The notes: a model not told the origin generated them from the letters alone. A stretch of 64,000 nucleotides of DNA from Niabella ginsenosidivorans (GCF_001654455.1 NZ_CP015772.1:558001-622000), one strand, 5' to 3'; counted from the first letter of the stretch, positions 26,809-36,802 are shown. Numbers and translations: made by a program.

Positions 26809-29800
26809 ATGCATAAAATTCCAAAACATTTATTACTACTGGCCATTGCTTTTATCCCTGCCATCAGCCTCCTGGCGCAAAAAAAAGTGAATGGTAAAGT
26901 ACTTTCCGAAGCAGGAGAAAACTTGTCATCCGTAACCATTACTGTTCAAAATGCAACAACAGGAGAAAAAGAATTCCTTATTTCTGATTCCTCCGGTATC
27001 TTTTCCATTCCCTCATTAAATGCAGGGGAAAAGTACAACCTGTATTTTGAACATGTTGGCTATGCAAACGATTCGCTGGTCAATTATTCGTTATCAGTGA
27101 ACGAAGCCAGCTCGTTACTGATCCGTATGAAGCCGTTAAGATCAACCCTGGAGGAAGTAGTGGTCGTTGGATATGGTACACAGAAAAAATCCGAGATGAT
27201 CGGGTCCGTAGCCCAGGTAGGGGCAAAGCAGATCAACAACCGTACCGCACCGTCTCTTTCCAATATATTAACCGGCCAGCTACCGGGCGTTACGTTGATC
27301 CAGCGTTCGGGTCAGCCGGGCAGCGATGGGGCTACCATACAGGTAAGAGGGGTTGGCTCTTTTGGAGCCTCACCCAATCCTTTTATATTAGTTGACGGGG
27401 TGCCTGTAAATTCTTTTAATGATATTAATCCGAATGATGTGGCCTCGGTTTCAGTATTAAAAGATGCTTCTACTGCGGCCATTTACGGTTCCCGTGCATC
27501 TAACGGTGTTATATTGGTAACCACTAAATCGGGCGAGGGAAATGATGGTAAGGTCAGGGTGAACTACAATGCTTATTATGGTGCACAAAAGCCTACCGCC
27601 TATCCGAGGCTGGTAGATGCTGCTACCTATGCAACGCTGATGAATGAAGCCATTCCCAACTCTTACACTGCTGAAGATATTCAAAAGTTCAAAGATGGCA
27701 GTGACCCTTACGGGCATCCGAACAATAACTGGATCGACCAGGTATTTAAAAAATCAGCGCCTCAGACGGCTCATAATATCAGTATTTCAAACAAAACAAA
27801 GAATACAGATTATTTAATGTCCTTTGGTTTTCTTGACCAGAAAGGCATTGTCAGTAAAAATGATTATGACCGTTATTCTGTAAGGGTTAATATGACGAAC
27901 CGGATTTGGGATAAACTAACGCTTACTTCCCGCATGAGCGGTGCGCAATATATAGACAATCAGCCGGCTCCACCCGCTAATGTTGATATTAACAACATGC
28001 TGGATGCCATTGGCCAGGCAGTAAGAACGCCCCCTGTATATGCTACTGTTTTAAGCGATGGTTCCCTGGGACTGGGTTTGGTAAACAAAGGAACGCCTTA
28101 CACGTATTTGAACAATCCTTCATTCTATAAGAACAAGCAGACAGACCTGATGATCAATGAGCGGTTGGATTATAATGTGATACCCGACCTGAAACTATCA
28201 TTGATCGGCGCCTATTCACAGCTTGCGGGCAATTCCAAACGGTACCTTTCTACGTTTATGTTAACCAATAATATCAGTACCGGCCCCGGCAACCTGACAC
28301 TGCAGAATCAGGTCAATACGTATAAAACCCTCCAGGAGCTGGTTGAGTATAAAAAAACAATAGCCCGCCACCAGTTTTCAATACTGGCAGGGCATACTTA
28401 CGAGTTTTCAGCTATCAGCAGTTCCTCTGCCAGCCGGTCCGGTTATACCAATAATGATCTTACAGAACTTGTAAACGGCGATGCAGCTACACAGGGGAAT
28501 ACCGGAACGTCTACTGAGTTAGCGCTTGATTCGTATTTTGGCCGTTTAAACTACAGCTTTGGTAATAGGTACCTGATTGAAGGCGTATTGCGTTACGATG
28601 GTTCCTCCCGTTTCCCCTCAAGTAAAAAATACGCGGCGTTTCCTGCCGTGGCCGTGGGCTGGCGCCTTTCTGAGGAAAAATTCCTAAAAAATAAAGTTGC
28701 ATGGTTAAATGAGCTGAAGCTAAAAGCATCTTATGGTACCCTGGGCAACCAAAACCTGCCAACAAATATTACGGGTTTAAATAGTTACTATCCCTACCAG
28801 AGTTTATTATCACCGGGCTTTAATTACCCGTTTGGCGGTACAACCGTTCCGGGGGTTGCCAATACCACGCTGGTAGATTCCAATTTGCATTGGGAGTCAA
28901 CCCGTACAAAAGATATTGGTTTGGAAGCCACTATTTTCCGGGGGCTGAACATCAGCGTAAGCTATTTTGACCGGTATACCTACGATATTATTGTTTCTCC
29001 GGGAAGCAGTGTATCAAGTATATTAGGCTTTACACCCGGGCCAACCAATGGCGGAGAGCTCAGTAATACCGGCTGGGAATTTACTCTGGGATATAACAAC
29101 CATGTGGGCGATTTTTCTTATACTATTTCCGGAAACCTGAGTATTATTAACAATAAAGTACTGGATCTAGGTGTAGGCAATGTTACACAACCTAATGGCC
29201 TGGTGGGCAACGGCACCAGTTTATTTATTGGCTATCCTATGCAGATGTATTATGGTTATGTTGCAGATGGCCTTTTTAAAGATGCCAGTGATATTGCCGG
29301 CTATGCCGATCAAAAGGCCATTAATCCTACCGTGCAGCCCGGCGACATCCGGTATAAAGACATCAGCGGTCCTGATGGAGTGCCCGATGGTAAGGTGGAT
29401 GCGACCTACGACCGTACTTTTCTGGGCAGCCAGATCCCGAAATACCAGTATGGAATTAATATCAGCCTGAACTATAAGAATTTTGACCTGTCTGTAACGG
29501 GGCAGGGGGTGGCAGCTGTAAAAGGCCAGCTGAACAATTATGCAGGGTATGCCTTTTATAACAATGGCACGGTGCAGCAATTTATTGCAGATGATCACTG
29601 GTCAAAAGAGAATCCTAACCCCAATGCCCGCTATCCGCGGTTGGAAGTGCTTACGAACGCAGGCTCACCCAATACCCTGTCTTCCTCTTTTTATCTGCTC
29701 AATGCCGGTTATTTTAAGATCCGGAACATCCAGTTAGGCTATTCACTGCCTTCCTCCTTGCTGAAAGATGGTTTTATTAAGTCATTACGTGTTAATGCGA

Positions 29801-29922
29801 GTGCACAAAACGCGGTTTCATTTAATAAATATCCAAAAGGCTGGGATCCGGAAGTAAATTCCAGCGGCGCTTTTTATCCTATTATGGCGAATTATAGCTT
29901 AGGCCTGAATGTGAACTTTTAA
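26809..29922 (+). CDS. SusC/RagA-family TonB-linked outer-membrane receptor (sulfatase locus)
   Basis: A 1037-residue outer-membrane beta-barrel importer. Signal peptide to about residue 23 (ending ISLLAQ), then a carboxypeptidase-D-regulatory-like domain (VNGKVLSEAGENLSSVTITV), the TonB-box-like EEVVVVGYGTQKK near residue 118, and the plug with GQLPGVTLIQRSG, IRVRG-like IQVRGVGSFG and the SusC signature VLKDASTAAIYGSRASNGV. The barrel ends in a C-terminal aromatic residue (NVNF). It pairs with the SusD gene 23 nt downstream to import large oligosaccharides. It follows ECF sigma and FecR genes and precedes three sulfatases, which points to a sulfated glycan as ligand (inference). Confidence 0.96.
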   Translation: MHKIPKHLLLLAIAFIPAISLLAQKKVNGKVLSEAGENLSSVTITVQNATTGEKEFLISDSSGIFSIPSLNAGEKYNLYFEHVGYANDSLVNYSLSVNEASSLLIRMKPLRSTLEEVVVVGYGTQKKSEMIGSVAQVGAKQINNRTAPSLSNILTGQLPGVTLIQRSGQPGSDGATIQVRGVGSFGASPNPFILVDGVPVNSFNDINPNDVASVSVLKDASTAAIYGSRASNGVILVTTKSGEGNDGKVRVNYNAYYGAQKPTAYPRLVDAATYATLMNEAIPNSYTAEDIQKFKDGSDPYGHPNNNWIDQVFKKSAPQTAHNISISNKTKNTDYLMSFGFLDQKGIVSKNDYDRYSVRVNMTNRIWDKLTLTSRMSGAQYIDNQPAPPANVDINNMLDAIGQAVRTPPVYATVLSDGSLGLGLVNKGTPYTYLNNPSFYKNKQTDLMINERLDYNVIPDLKLSLIGAYSQLAGNSKRYLSTFMLTNNISTGPGNLTLQNQVNTYKTLQELVEYKKTIARHQFSILAGHTYEFSAISSSSASRSGYTNNDLTELVNGDAATQGNTGTSTELALDSYFGRLNYSFGNRYLIEGVLRYDGSSRFPSSKKYAAFPAVAVGWRLSEEKFLKNKVAWLNELKLKASYGTLGNQNLPTNITGLNSYYPYQSLLSPGFNYPFGGTTVPGVANTTLVDSNLHWESTRTKDIGLEATIFRGLNISVSYFDRYTYDIIVSPGSSVSSILGFTPGPTNGGELSNTGWEFTLGYNNHVGDFSYTISGNLSIINNKVLDLGVGNVTQPNGLVGNGTSLFIGYPMQMYYGYVADGLFKDASDIAGYADQKAINPTVQPGDIRYKDISGPDGVPDGKVDATYDRTFLGSQIPKYQYGINISLNYKNFDLSVTGQGVAAVKGQLNNYAGYAFYNNGTVQQFIADDHWSKENPNPNARYPRLEVLTNAGSPNTLSSSFYLLNAGYFKIRNIQLGYSLPSSLLKDGFIKSLRVNASAQNAVSFNKYPKGWDPEVNSSGAFYPIMANYSLGLNVNF

Positions 29923-29945
29923 TACACTCATTAAAAAAGATACTA

Positions 29946-31598
29946 ATGAAAAAATATGTTATTGCCTGTTTATTACTTTTGATGCTGTTTTCGAATGAGT
30001 CCTGCAGAAAACAGCTGGACAGGGTACCGCCTGATTCTTTTTCCAGTGAAAATTTCTGGAGCAGCCCGGATAATGTTTTCCAGGCGCTGACGGGTGTATA
30101 TCGTGGAAATATACAAATGCTGACGCCGCCCGATGCCGATGCGGAATATAACCCTACTGACTGGTGGTCTTATCATGGGCTACTGCTGATTGAATTTGCA
30201 TCCGATAACGCTTATGACCGGCGGGGCGATAATTCGGCATGGAATACATTAACCAACGGGGCTTTAACAAACAATAACGCCAATATAGCTGCATGCTGGA
30301 AATTCAGCTACGCTAAAATTGCCCGTTGTAATTATTTCCTGGAAAATATAGGCAAAGCCAGTCTGGATGCAGCGCTGGCTGCCCGTTATATTGCAGAAGT
30401 GCGGTTTATAAGAGCCTGCCAGTATTTTTACCTGTCACAATATTTTGGTTCGGTACCGCTGGTTACCAAAACGCTTAATACGCAGGAGGCCAATACCGTT
30501 ACCAAAGCCAGCCATGCGGATATTATAAACTTTCTTATACAGGAATACACCGAGGCTGCTGCTGCGTTGCCCCGGTATGGAGCGCTGACTGCCGGTGAAA
30601 GAGGGCGCGCCAGTGCGCAGGTGGCCCTGGCTTTTCTGGGCCGCACGTACCTGGCTGAACAAAAATGGGCCGACGCTGCGGCTGCGTATAAACAAATTAT
30701 CGACTGGAATGAAAATAGTATTGATCCCAATTATACCAGCCTTTTTGATGGTAGCAACGAAACCAGTAAGGAGATCATTTTTGCAACGCAATACCAGCAG
30801 GACCTGGCGCCTAATTCAATGCTGCTGCATTGCTACCCCCGGGGATTGGGAGGGTATCATTTATACAACCCGCTGGGCAGCCTGGTAGAGTCTTACGAAT
30901 TTAATGATGGTACCCCTTTCTCTTACAGTGATTCCCGGTATAACCCTTCAGATCTTGGTCAGAACCGTGATCCCCGTTTAAAGTACAGTATTGTTTATAC
31001 CAATCAGGTATTTAAAAATTACCTGTACGATAGTAACCCGGATCATCTGACATCGCTGGATCGCGTTTCCACTACCCTGCAGGCTACACGCACAGGGTTC
31101 TGCCCCCGTAAATTCAACTCAGAAACTTTTAACGGGGCCCTTGCCAATTCCGGCATTGACCTGCCTATAATAAGGTATGCAGAAGTGCTGCTGAGTTACC
31201 TGGAGGCCAAATTAGAAAATGGCGATGCGATGGACCAGGCCTTACTGGATGCAACCATAAACCTGGTAAGAGGCCGGACTTCAGTAAATATGCCAAAAGT
31301 TACTGAAACCGATCCTGCAAAATTGCGGGTAATATTAAGAAGGGAACGCAGGGTGGAACTGGCTATGGAAGGCATCCGCCTTTGGGACCTGCTCCGGTGG
31401 AAGATTGCAGGAGATGTGCTGCAGGGTAATTTTTATGGCCATCCTTATCCCGGAGCCGCCAACTTAAACACACCCTCCGGTATGGCTGCCGATCCTTACA
31501 GCAGGTGGTATGTAACTAAAAAAGCATTCAGAAAAGGACAGGATGAGCTTTGGCCGGTACCCTTATCAGAAGTGAACATTAATCCCAACCTGAAATAA
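29946..31598 (+). CDS. SusD/RagB-family surface glycan-binding lipoprotein
   Basis: A 550-residue outer-membrane lipoprotein with lipobox ending at Cys20 (LLMLFSNESC) and the typical N-terminal KQLDRVPPDSFSSENFW. The SusD TPR-like helices and the C-terminal segment RRERRVELAMEGIRLWDLLRW are present. SusD forms the lid on SusC and binds the glycan. The gene starts 23 nt after susC and is followed 26 nt later by the first sulfatase, all in the same direction. Confidence 0.96.
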   Translation: MKKYVIACLLLLMLFSNESCRKQLDRVPPDSFSSENFWSSPDNVFQALTGVYRGNIQMLTPPDADAEYNPTDWWSYHGLLLIEFASDNAYDRRGDNSAWNTLTNGALTNNNANIAACWKFSYAKIARCNYFLENIGKASLDAALAARYIAEVRFIRACQYFYLSQYFGSVPLVTKTLNTQEANTVTKASHADIINFLIQEYTEAAAALPRYGALTAGERGRASAQVALAFLGRTYLAEQKWADAAAAYKQIIDWNENSIDPNYTSLFDGSNETSKEIIFATQYQQDLAPNSMLLHCYPRGLGGYHLYNPLGSLVESYEFNDGTPFSYSDSRYNPSDLGQNRDPRLKYSIVYTNQVFKNYLYDSNPDHLTSLDRVSTTLQATRTGFCPRKFNSETFNGALANSGIDLPIIRYAEVLLSYLEAKLENGDAMDQALLDATINLVRGRTSVNMPKVTETDPAKLRVILRRERRVELAMEGIRLWDLLRWKIAGDVLQGNFYGHPYPGAANLNTPSGMAADPYSRWYVTKKAFRKGQDELWPVPLSEVNINPNLK

Positions 31599-31624
31599 TA
31601 TTCGTGTAACAATATAACATGCAT

Positions 31625-33136
31625 ATGAAACGACTATTGTTCCTTCCGGTATTCATGGTGTTTTCATTGCTTACGACCGCGCAGCAGCGCCCCAATATCA
31701 TCCTGTTTTTAGTAGACGATATGGGATGGCAGGATTGCTCATTGCCCTTCTGGAAAGAGAAAACAGCGTTGAATAAAAAATACCATACGCCTAATATGGA
31801 GCGCCTGGCGGCAGAGGGAATGAAATTTACCAATGCATATGGGGCGCCGGTCTGTACACCTTCACGCACCGCGCTGCTTACCGGTATGAGCCCTGCCCAC
31901 CTGCGTATTACCAACTGGACGGCGCCTGCTAAAAACAGCAATACAGACAGGGAGGATGACCAGTTTGCACCGGCAGACTGGAATATCAATGGCCTCAGCC
32001 CGGTGCCAGGCATTCAAAATACAGCGTATGCTACGCCGTTTCCCCGTCTTTTAAAAGAGGCGGGCTATTATACCATTCATGTAGGCAAGGCACATTGGGG
32101 CGCTGTAGGCACACCCGGCGCCAATCCCTATAACATGGGATTTATGGTAAACATAGCCGGTCATGCAGCGGGCAGCCCGCAAAGCTATTGGGCCAGCCAG
32201 AATTATGGGAATTTTCCCAAACAGCAACCCCGCGCACAGGCGGTACCCGACCTGGAGCAGTATTTTGGAACGGATACGTTTTTGACCGAAGCGCTGACAC
32301 TGGAAGCGCTGAAAGCGCTTGAAGAACCGGTAAAAAGAAAGCAGCCTTTTTATTTGAATATGGCGCATTACGCAGTGCATACACCTATTATGGCAGACGA
32401 ACGCTTTATAAAGAAATACCTGGATGCGGGGCTCGACAGCACGGAAGCGGCTTATGCCACATTGGTGGAAGGTATGGATAAAAGCCTGGGCGATATTATG
32501 GATTACCTGGAACGGAAAGACATTGATAAAAATACGGTGATCATTTTTATGAGTGATAACGGAGGGCTCAGCCTTGCTCCTGAAAGAGGGGGCAAAGCGC
32601 ATACCCAGAATCTGCCACTCAGGGCCGGTAAGGGCTCTGTGTATGAGGGCGGCATACGCGAGCCCATGATCGTAAAATATCCAGGTATAACAAAGCCGGC
32701 CACCACGGCAGACCAGTACGTTATTATTGAGGATTTTTTTCCAACCATACTGGAAATGGCCGGGGTGAAAAAATATCAGACAATTCAGCAACCGGATGGA
32801 AGAAGCTTTATGCCGGTTTTAAAAAACCCCGGATGGAAGGACGATACGCGGGACCTGGTATGGCATTTTCCCAATAAGTGGGTTAAGGATGACGGCCCCG
32901 GTATCAACTATTTCAGCGCTATCCGAAAGGGAAACTGGAAGCTGGTGTACAGCATACGCAGCGGTAAAACAGAACTGTATAACCTGGATGAAGACATTGG
33001 TGAAGCGAAGGATCTTTCCGCACAGTATCCTGCAAAGGTCAGTGAACTGCGGTCATTGCTGGGCTTTCGACTGAAAAGCTGGAACGCTCCTATGCCGGTT
33101 GATAAAAAAACAAAGCAGCCGGCAGCATGGCCATAA
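31625..33136 (+). CDS. Secreted sulfatase 1 (type I, formylglycine)
   Basis: Hydrolyses sulfate esters, probably on an imported glycan. The roughly 503-residue protein has a signal peptide (MKRLLFLPVFMVFSLLTTAQ), the metal-binding start NIILFLVDDMGW, and CTPSRTALLTG, in which Cys77 would be converted to formylglycine. The metal-binding pair IFMSDNGG follows later, with KAHTQNLPLRAGKGSVYEGG before the C-terminal subdomain. The frame opens two codons earlier (31619), but MKRLLF gives the cleaner signal peptide. This subtype differs clearly from the two sulfatases that follow, so it should remove another sulfate group. The maturation enzyme is not encoded in the window. Confidence 0.95.
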   Translation: MKRLLFLPVFMVFSLLTTAQQRPNIILFLVDDMGWQDCSLPFWKEKTALNKKYHTPNMERLAAEGMKFTNAYGAPVCTPSRTALLTGMSPAHLRITNWTAPAKNSNTDREDDQFAPADWNINGLSPVPGIQNTAYATPFPRLLKEAGYYTIHVGKAHWGAVGTPGANPYNMGFMVNIAGHAAGSPQSYWASQNYGNFPKQQPRAQAVPDLEQYFGTDTFLTEALTLEALKALEEPVKRKQPFYLNMAHYAVHTPIMADERFIKKYLDAGLDSTEAAYATLVEGMDKSLGDIMDYLERKDIDKNTVIIFMSDNGGLSLAPERGGKAHTQNLPLRAGKGSVYEGGIREPMIVKYPGITKPATTADQYVIIEDFFPTILEMAGVKKYQTIQQPDGRSFMPVLKNPGWKDDTRDLVWHFPNKWVKDDGPGINYFSAIRKGNWKLVYSIRSGKTELYNLDEDIGEAKDLSAQYPAKVSELRSLLGFRLKSWNAPMPVDKKTKQPAAWP

Positions 33137-33187
33137 GCCTGCTTATAACAGAGGGGACCTTATTTTTTAAAAATAAATTTTTTGATC

Positions 33188-34696
33188 ATGTATAAAGTAG
33201 TCCTTTTTTTATGTACGATGTTCTTTGGGGGAAATGTTGCTCTTTACAGTCAGCAACATCCCAATGTAATCCTCATTTATGCGGATGACCTGGGCTTTGG
33301 CGATGTATCCTGCAATGGAGGCACCGGCGTCACCACGCTCAATATTGATCAGCTGGCAAAGGAGGGCATCCGTTTTACCAATGCCCATACCACGTCTTCC
33401 ACCTGCACGCCATCGCGTTACGGGATTATGACCGGTGAATATCCGTGGCGCAAAAAGGGTACGGGCATCCTGCCCGGTGATGCGGCCCTTATTATACCAA
33501 CCGGTAAGCTCACCCTGCCCGGAGTATTTCAGCAGGCAGGGTACACTACAGGGTTGGTAGGTAAATGGCACCTGGGGCTTGGTAATACCGTGGAGAAAAA
33601 CTGGAACCAGGAAATAAAACCCGGCCCTAACCAGGTAGGTTATCATTATTCGTTTATTTTCCCGGCCACTGCAGACAGGGTACCTACGGTGTTCCTGGAG
33701 AACCAGAAAGTGTTGAATATTGATTCCGATGATCCCATTACAGTAGATTATAAAACCAGAGTGGGAACGGATCCTACCGGGAAGGAGCACCCGGAACTGC
33801 TGAAACTGAAATCGGATCCTGAGCAGGGACATAACAATACTATAGTAAACGGTATCGGCCGCATCGGCTATATGACTGGGGGAAAGCTGGCGCGCTGGTC
33901 AGATGAAGAGCTGAGCTTTACGTTCCTGGAAAAGGCAAAAGAATTTATCAGGCAGAACAAAAAAACGCCTTTTTTCCTTACTTATAATCTTACAGAACCA
34001 CATGTACCCCGGATGCCCGCCACCATGTTCAGGGGTAAAAGCAAACTGGGGCTGAGAGGAGATGCGCTGTTGCAGCTGGATTGGGCCGTAGGGGAAATTT
34101 TAAACGAATTAAGGGCGCAGGGAATTGAAAAGAATACGATAGTCATTTTCAGTAGTGATAACGGGCCGGTGTTGAACGATGGCTATGAGGACCGTGTTGT
34201 AGAGCTTAACGGCGCACATAAACCGGCAGGCCCGTTCCGGGGAGGAAAATACAGCCTTCTGGAAGGAGGTACCCGCGTACCGTTTATAGTAAGCTGGCCC
34301 GGAAAAATAAGACCGGGTGTAAGCAATGCCCTTATCGGGCAAATAGATCTGCTGGCATCCTTTGCAAAATATTTGCATCAAACCATACCGGCTGGTAATG
34401 CGCCGGACAGCCGGAATATGTGGGCAGCCTTAACCGGAGCTGATCAAAAAGGGCGTGATCATTTGGTGGAGCATTCTGGTACATTGGCCATTGTAAAAGA
34501 TGGCTGGAAGTACATCCCCGCTAATAATATACCTCCTTATTTTAAAACAACGGGCACTGAATCGGGCGGATCAAAAACTGATCAGCTCTATAACCTGCAA
34601 GCCGACCCGGCAGAGAAAGAAAACAGGGCAGCAACGGATCCCGGAAAACTAAAAGAGTTAAAAGCTTTGTTAGCGGCAGAATCGGCAGAGAAATGA
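33188..34696 (+). CDS. Secreted sulfatase 2 (type I, arylsulfatase-A-like)
   Basis: A sulfatase of about 502 residues: signal peptide to QQ near residue 21, NVILIYADDLGFGDVSC with the two metal aspartates, CTPSRYGIMTGEYPWR with formylglycine precursor Cys73, and LVGKWHLGLG, the conserved Lys/His stretch. IFSSDNGPV supplies metal ligands, followed by PFRGGKYSLLEGGTRVPF. The C-terminal subdomain ends with the usual LYNLQADPAEKEN. It starts about 50 nt after sulfatase 1. The frame opens at 33182 with Met-Ile-Met; the second Met is preferred for the signal peptide. The regiospecificity cannot be read from sequence. Confidence 0.95.
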   Translation: MYKVVLFLCTMFFGGNVALYSQQHPNVILIYADDLGFGDVSCNGGTGVTTLNIDQLAKEGIRFTNAHTTSSTCTPSRYGIMTGEYPWRKKGTGILPGDAALIIPTGKLTLPGVFQQAGYTTGLVGKWHLGLGNTVEKNWNQEIKPGPNQVGYHYSFIFPATADRVPTVFLENQKVLNIDSDDPITVDYKTRVGTDPTGKEHPELLKLKSDPEQGHNNTIVNGIGRIGYMTGGKLARWSDEELSFTFLEKAKEFIRQNKKTPFFLTYNLTEPHVPRMPATMFRGKSKLGLRGDALLQLDWAVGEILNELRAQGIEKNTIVIFSSDNGPVLNDGYEDRVVELNGAHKPAGPFRGGKYSLLEGGTRVPFIVSWPGKIRPGVSNALIGQIDLLASFAKYLHQTIPAGNAPDSRNMWAALTGADQKGRDHLVEHSGTLAIVKDGWKYIPANNIPPYFKTTGTESGGSKTDQLYNLQADPAEKENRAATDPGKLKELKALLAAESAEK

Positions 34697-34748
34697 GAGC
34701 AGTAACAGGAAAAACAAAGACTTTATATAGCTTTAAATAGATAAAATA

Positions 34749-36305
34749 ATGAAACAATGCATAGGTGTTTTCTTATTGATGACCTTTGTTATAGCTGGTT
34801 ACGGGCAACAGGGAAAAAACAGGGTACTTACAAAAAAACGTCCCAATATTATTTATATATATGCTGATGACCTGGGCTATGGCGATGTGGGCTGTTATGG
34901 TCAGGCAAAGATAGAAACACCACATATTGATCAATTGGCAAAAAATGGTATACGGTTTACGCAACATTATGCGTTCCCGGTTTGCGCTCCGTCAAGATAT
35001 TTATTAATGACGGGCATTCATTCCGGCAAAGCCTATATCAGGGGCAATCATGATTGGGGAGAGCGGGGGCCGGTATGGGATTTTAAGGCAATGGAAGAAA
35101 ACCCCTATTTGGAAGGTCAGTGGCCGATCCCTGATTCTACGCTTACTATAGCTGAAGTGCTCAAAGATGCCGGCTACACTACCGGGCTGGTGGGCAAATG
35201 GGGATTGGGCGCTCCTTATACCACCGGCTTTCCGACACGGCAGGGCTTTGATTATTTTTACGGGTACATCTGCCAGCGGCAGGATCATACCTATTATAAC
35301 GGGCACCTGTGGGAAAATGAACTAAGGATTCCGCTGGACAATAAAGTGGTGGCCCCTAATGTAACGTTTCCTGATAGCCTTGATAAGATGGATGAACGGA
35401 ATTATCGGAGCTATCAGCAAAACGTATATGCGCCGGATCTGCTGATAAAAGCCGCCATTCAGTTCATTGAAAAAAATAAGAGCAAGCCTTTTTTCCTGTA
35501 TTATCCATCGCCTTTGCCGCATGTGTCTTTACAGGCGCCGGAAAAATGGGTGGATTATTATCACAAAAAATTGGGTGACGAGCAACCTTATTTAGGAGGT
35601 TCTTATTTCCCGTGCAGGTATCCGCGGGCTACCTATGCGGCTATGATCGCTACATTGGATGAGCAGGTAGGGCAATTAATCGAAGCCCTGAAAAAGAACG
35701 GGCTTTACGATAATACAATTGTAATGTTTTGCAGTGATAACGGGCCTTCTTTTCCTGAAATGGGTGTTGACGCGGAGTTTTTTAACAGCGCCGGCCCCTT
35801 TTCATCCGCTGCGGGCCGTACAAAAGGTTTTGTGTATGAAGGGGGCATCCGTGAACCATTTATTGTGCAGTGGCCGGGAGTAGTAAAGCCGGGTACTGAG
35901 TCAGACATGGTTGCTGCAACTATTGATATAATGCCAACGCTGTGCGATCTTTTAAAACTGCCGGTACCTGCTAATGTAGACGGGTTGAGCATATTGCCCA
36001 CTTTACTTGGCAAAAAGGAGCAGCAAAAGCAACATGCGTATCTTTATTTTGAGTACCCGGAGTATGGAGGGCAGCAGGCAGTAAGAATGGGCAACTGGAA
36101 AGCCGTACGAACAAATATATTAAAAGGGCAAATAAAAACACAGCTGTTTAACCTGGATACGGATATACAGGAGCAAAATGATGTTGCTTCGCAGCATCCG
36201 GATATTGTAAAAAAAATAGATGCCATTATGGAAAAAGAACATCATACCCCGGAAGTAAGCCGGTTCCTGATGCCGGCGTTGGAGAAAGGAAGGAAAAAAC
36301 AGTAA
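34749..36305 (+). CDS. Secreted sulfatase 3 (type I, CxPSR with Ala)
   Basis: A sulfatase of 518 residues: signal peptide MKQCIGVFLLMTFVIAGYG, NIIYIYADDLGYGDVGCYG, CAPSRYLLMTG with formylglycine precursor Cys79, LVGKWGLG (Gly where sulfatase 2 has His), MFCSDNGPS for metal binding, and KGFVYEGGIREPFIVQWPG. It keeps the CxPSR core, so the usual maturation system should act on it. It is the last gene of the locus in this direction, 52 nt after sulfatase 2. Three distinct sulfatases in one operon suggest a glycan sulfated at several positions. Confidence 0.95.
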   Translation: MKQCIGVFLLMTFVIAGYGQQGKNRVLTKKRPNIIYIYADDLGYGDVGCYGQAKIETPHIDQLAKNGIRFTQHYAFPVCAPSRYLLMTGIHSGKAYIRGNHDWGERGPVWDFKAMEENPYLEGQWPIPDSTLTIAEVLKDAGYTTGLVGKWGLGAPYTTGFPTRQGFDYFYGYICQRQDHTYYNGHLWENELRIPLDNKVVAPNVTFPDSLDKMDERNYRSYQQNVYAPDLLIKAAIQFIEKNKSKPFFLYYPSPLPHVSLQAPEKWVDYYHKKLGDEQPYLGGSYFPCRYPRATYAAMIATLDEQVGQLIEALKKNGLYDNTIVMFCSDNGPSFPEMGVDAEFFNSAGPFSSAAGRTKGFVYEGGIREPFIVQWPGVVKPGTESDMVAATIDIMPTLCDLLKLPVPANVDGLSILPTLLGKKEQQKQHAYLYFEYPEYGGQQAVRMGNWKAVRTNILKGQIKTQLFNLDTDIQEQNDVASQHPDIVKKIDAIMEKEHHTPEVSRFLMPALEKGRKKQ

Positions 36306-36362
36306 GGCTCTCCCTGGCCCCACCTCCTACAAGAAGCTATAACAGCATTAAAAGAACGCTAC

Positions 36363-36473
36363 TTATTCATTCTTTGCTACTGTTTTTATATAGTTGTTCA
36401 GTTCCTGTTCTGTTATGGAATCAAAGGCTCTCCCCAGATTATGCAAAACTATATCCCGGCGCATTTAAAATAC
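36363..36473 (-). pseudogene. Decayed partial copy of the downstream-numbered HTH gene
   Basis: This segment aligns along about 110 nt with the 3' end of the HTH gene at 37124-37477, sharing for example CTGTTATGGAATCAAAGG. Read on the minus strand it gives FDSITEQELNNYIK... and ends in TAA at 36363-36365, against FDSITEQELNKYIK in the intact gene. A one-base indel breaks the frame upstream of this, so it is a broken remnant of a duplication. The rest of the gene is missing. Confidence 0.75.
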
Positions 36474-36502
36474 CCTGTAACCTTTTACATTCCTGTAATT
36501 AT

Positions 36503-36730
36503 TCAATTTTCACTTTTATCATTGGGCCTGGTAGAAACCAGTAACTGGCGTACGTCTTTGTTTACAAACTTTGCAATTTTAAAAAGATCCTGGATAGAGG
36601 GCTGGTTGGTATTGGTGCACCAGTTGGAGACAGTAATTACATGTACTTTCATGTATTTGGCTAAATCTGAGTTTTTCTTGTCGGCCTCGGTTAAGACAGT
36701 CTTTATCCTGTTATACTTTATTTTTGACAT
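36503..36730 (-). CDS. Small XRE-family helix-turn-helix protein A
   Basis: A 75-residue Cro/CI-type DNA-binding protein consisting almost only of the HTH domain: NRIKTVLTEADKKNSDLAKY, then VHVITVSNWCTNTNQPSIQD as the recognition region, and DLFKIAKFVNKDVRQLLV. It is clearly related to the protein encoded at 36803-37039 (shared NRIK.VL, VS.WC.N..QP.IQ.LFKIA). Such short regulators often sit in mobile or restriction-modification loci, but none is visible here. The opposite-strand frame of 99 codons over it is a shadow. Confidence 0.85.
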   Translation of the reverse strand: MSKIKYNRIKTVLTEADKKNSDLAKYMKVHVITVSNWCTNTNQPSIQDLFKIAKFVNKDVRQLLVSTRPNDKSEN

Positions 36731-36802
36731 CTTGCACTGATTTTATCAGATTTAAAGCATCGTAATTAGTTTTTAGCATAGATTTTCAGTTCTAAGCGTC
36801 AA

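Noticed and set aside
32051-32791. 246-codon minus-strand frame opposite sulfatase 1
   Set aside because: Antisense to a clear sulfatase; no signal peptide or known motif.
36441-36740. 99-codon plus-strand frame over the XRE gene A
   Set aside because: The minus-strand XRE protein has a clear HTH match and a paralogue next door; the plus-strand product has none.
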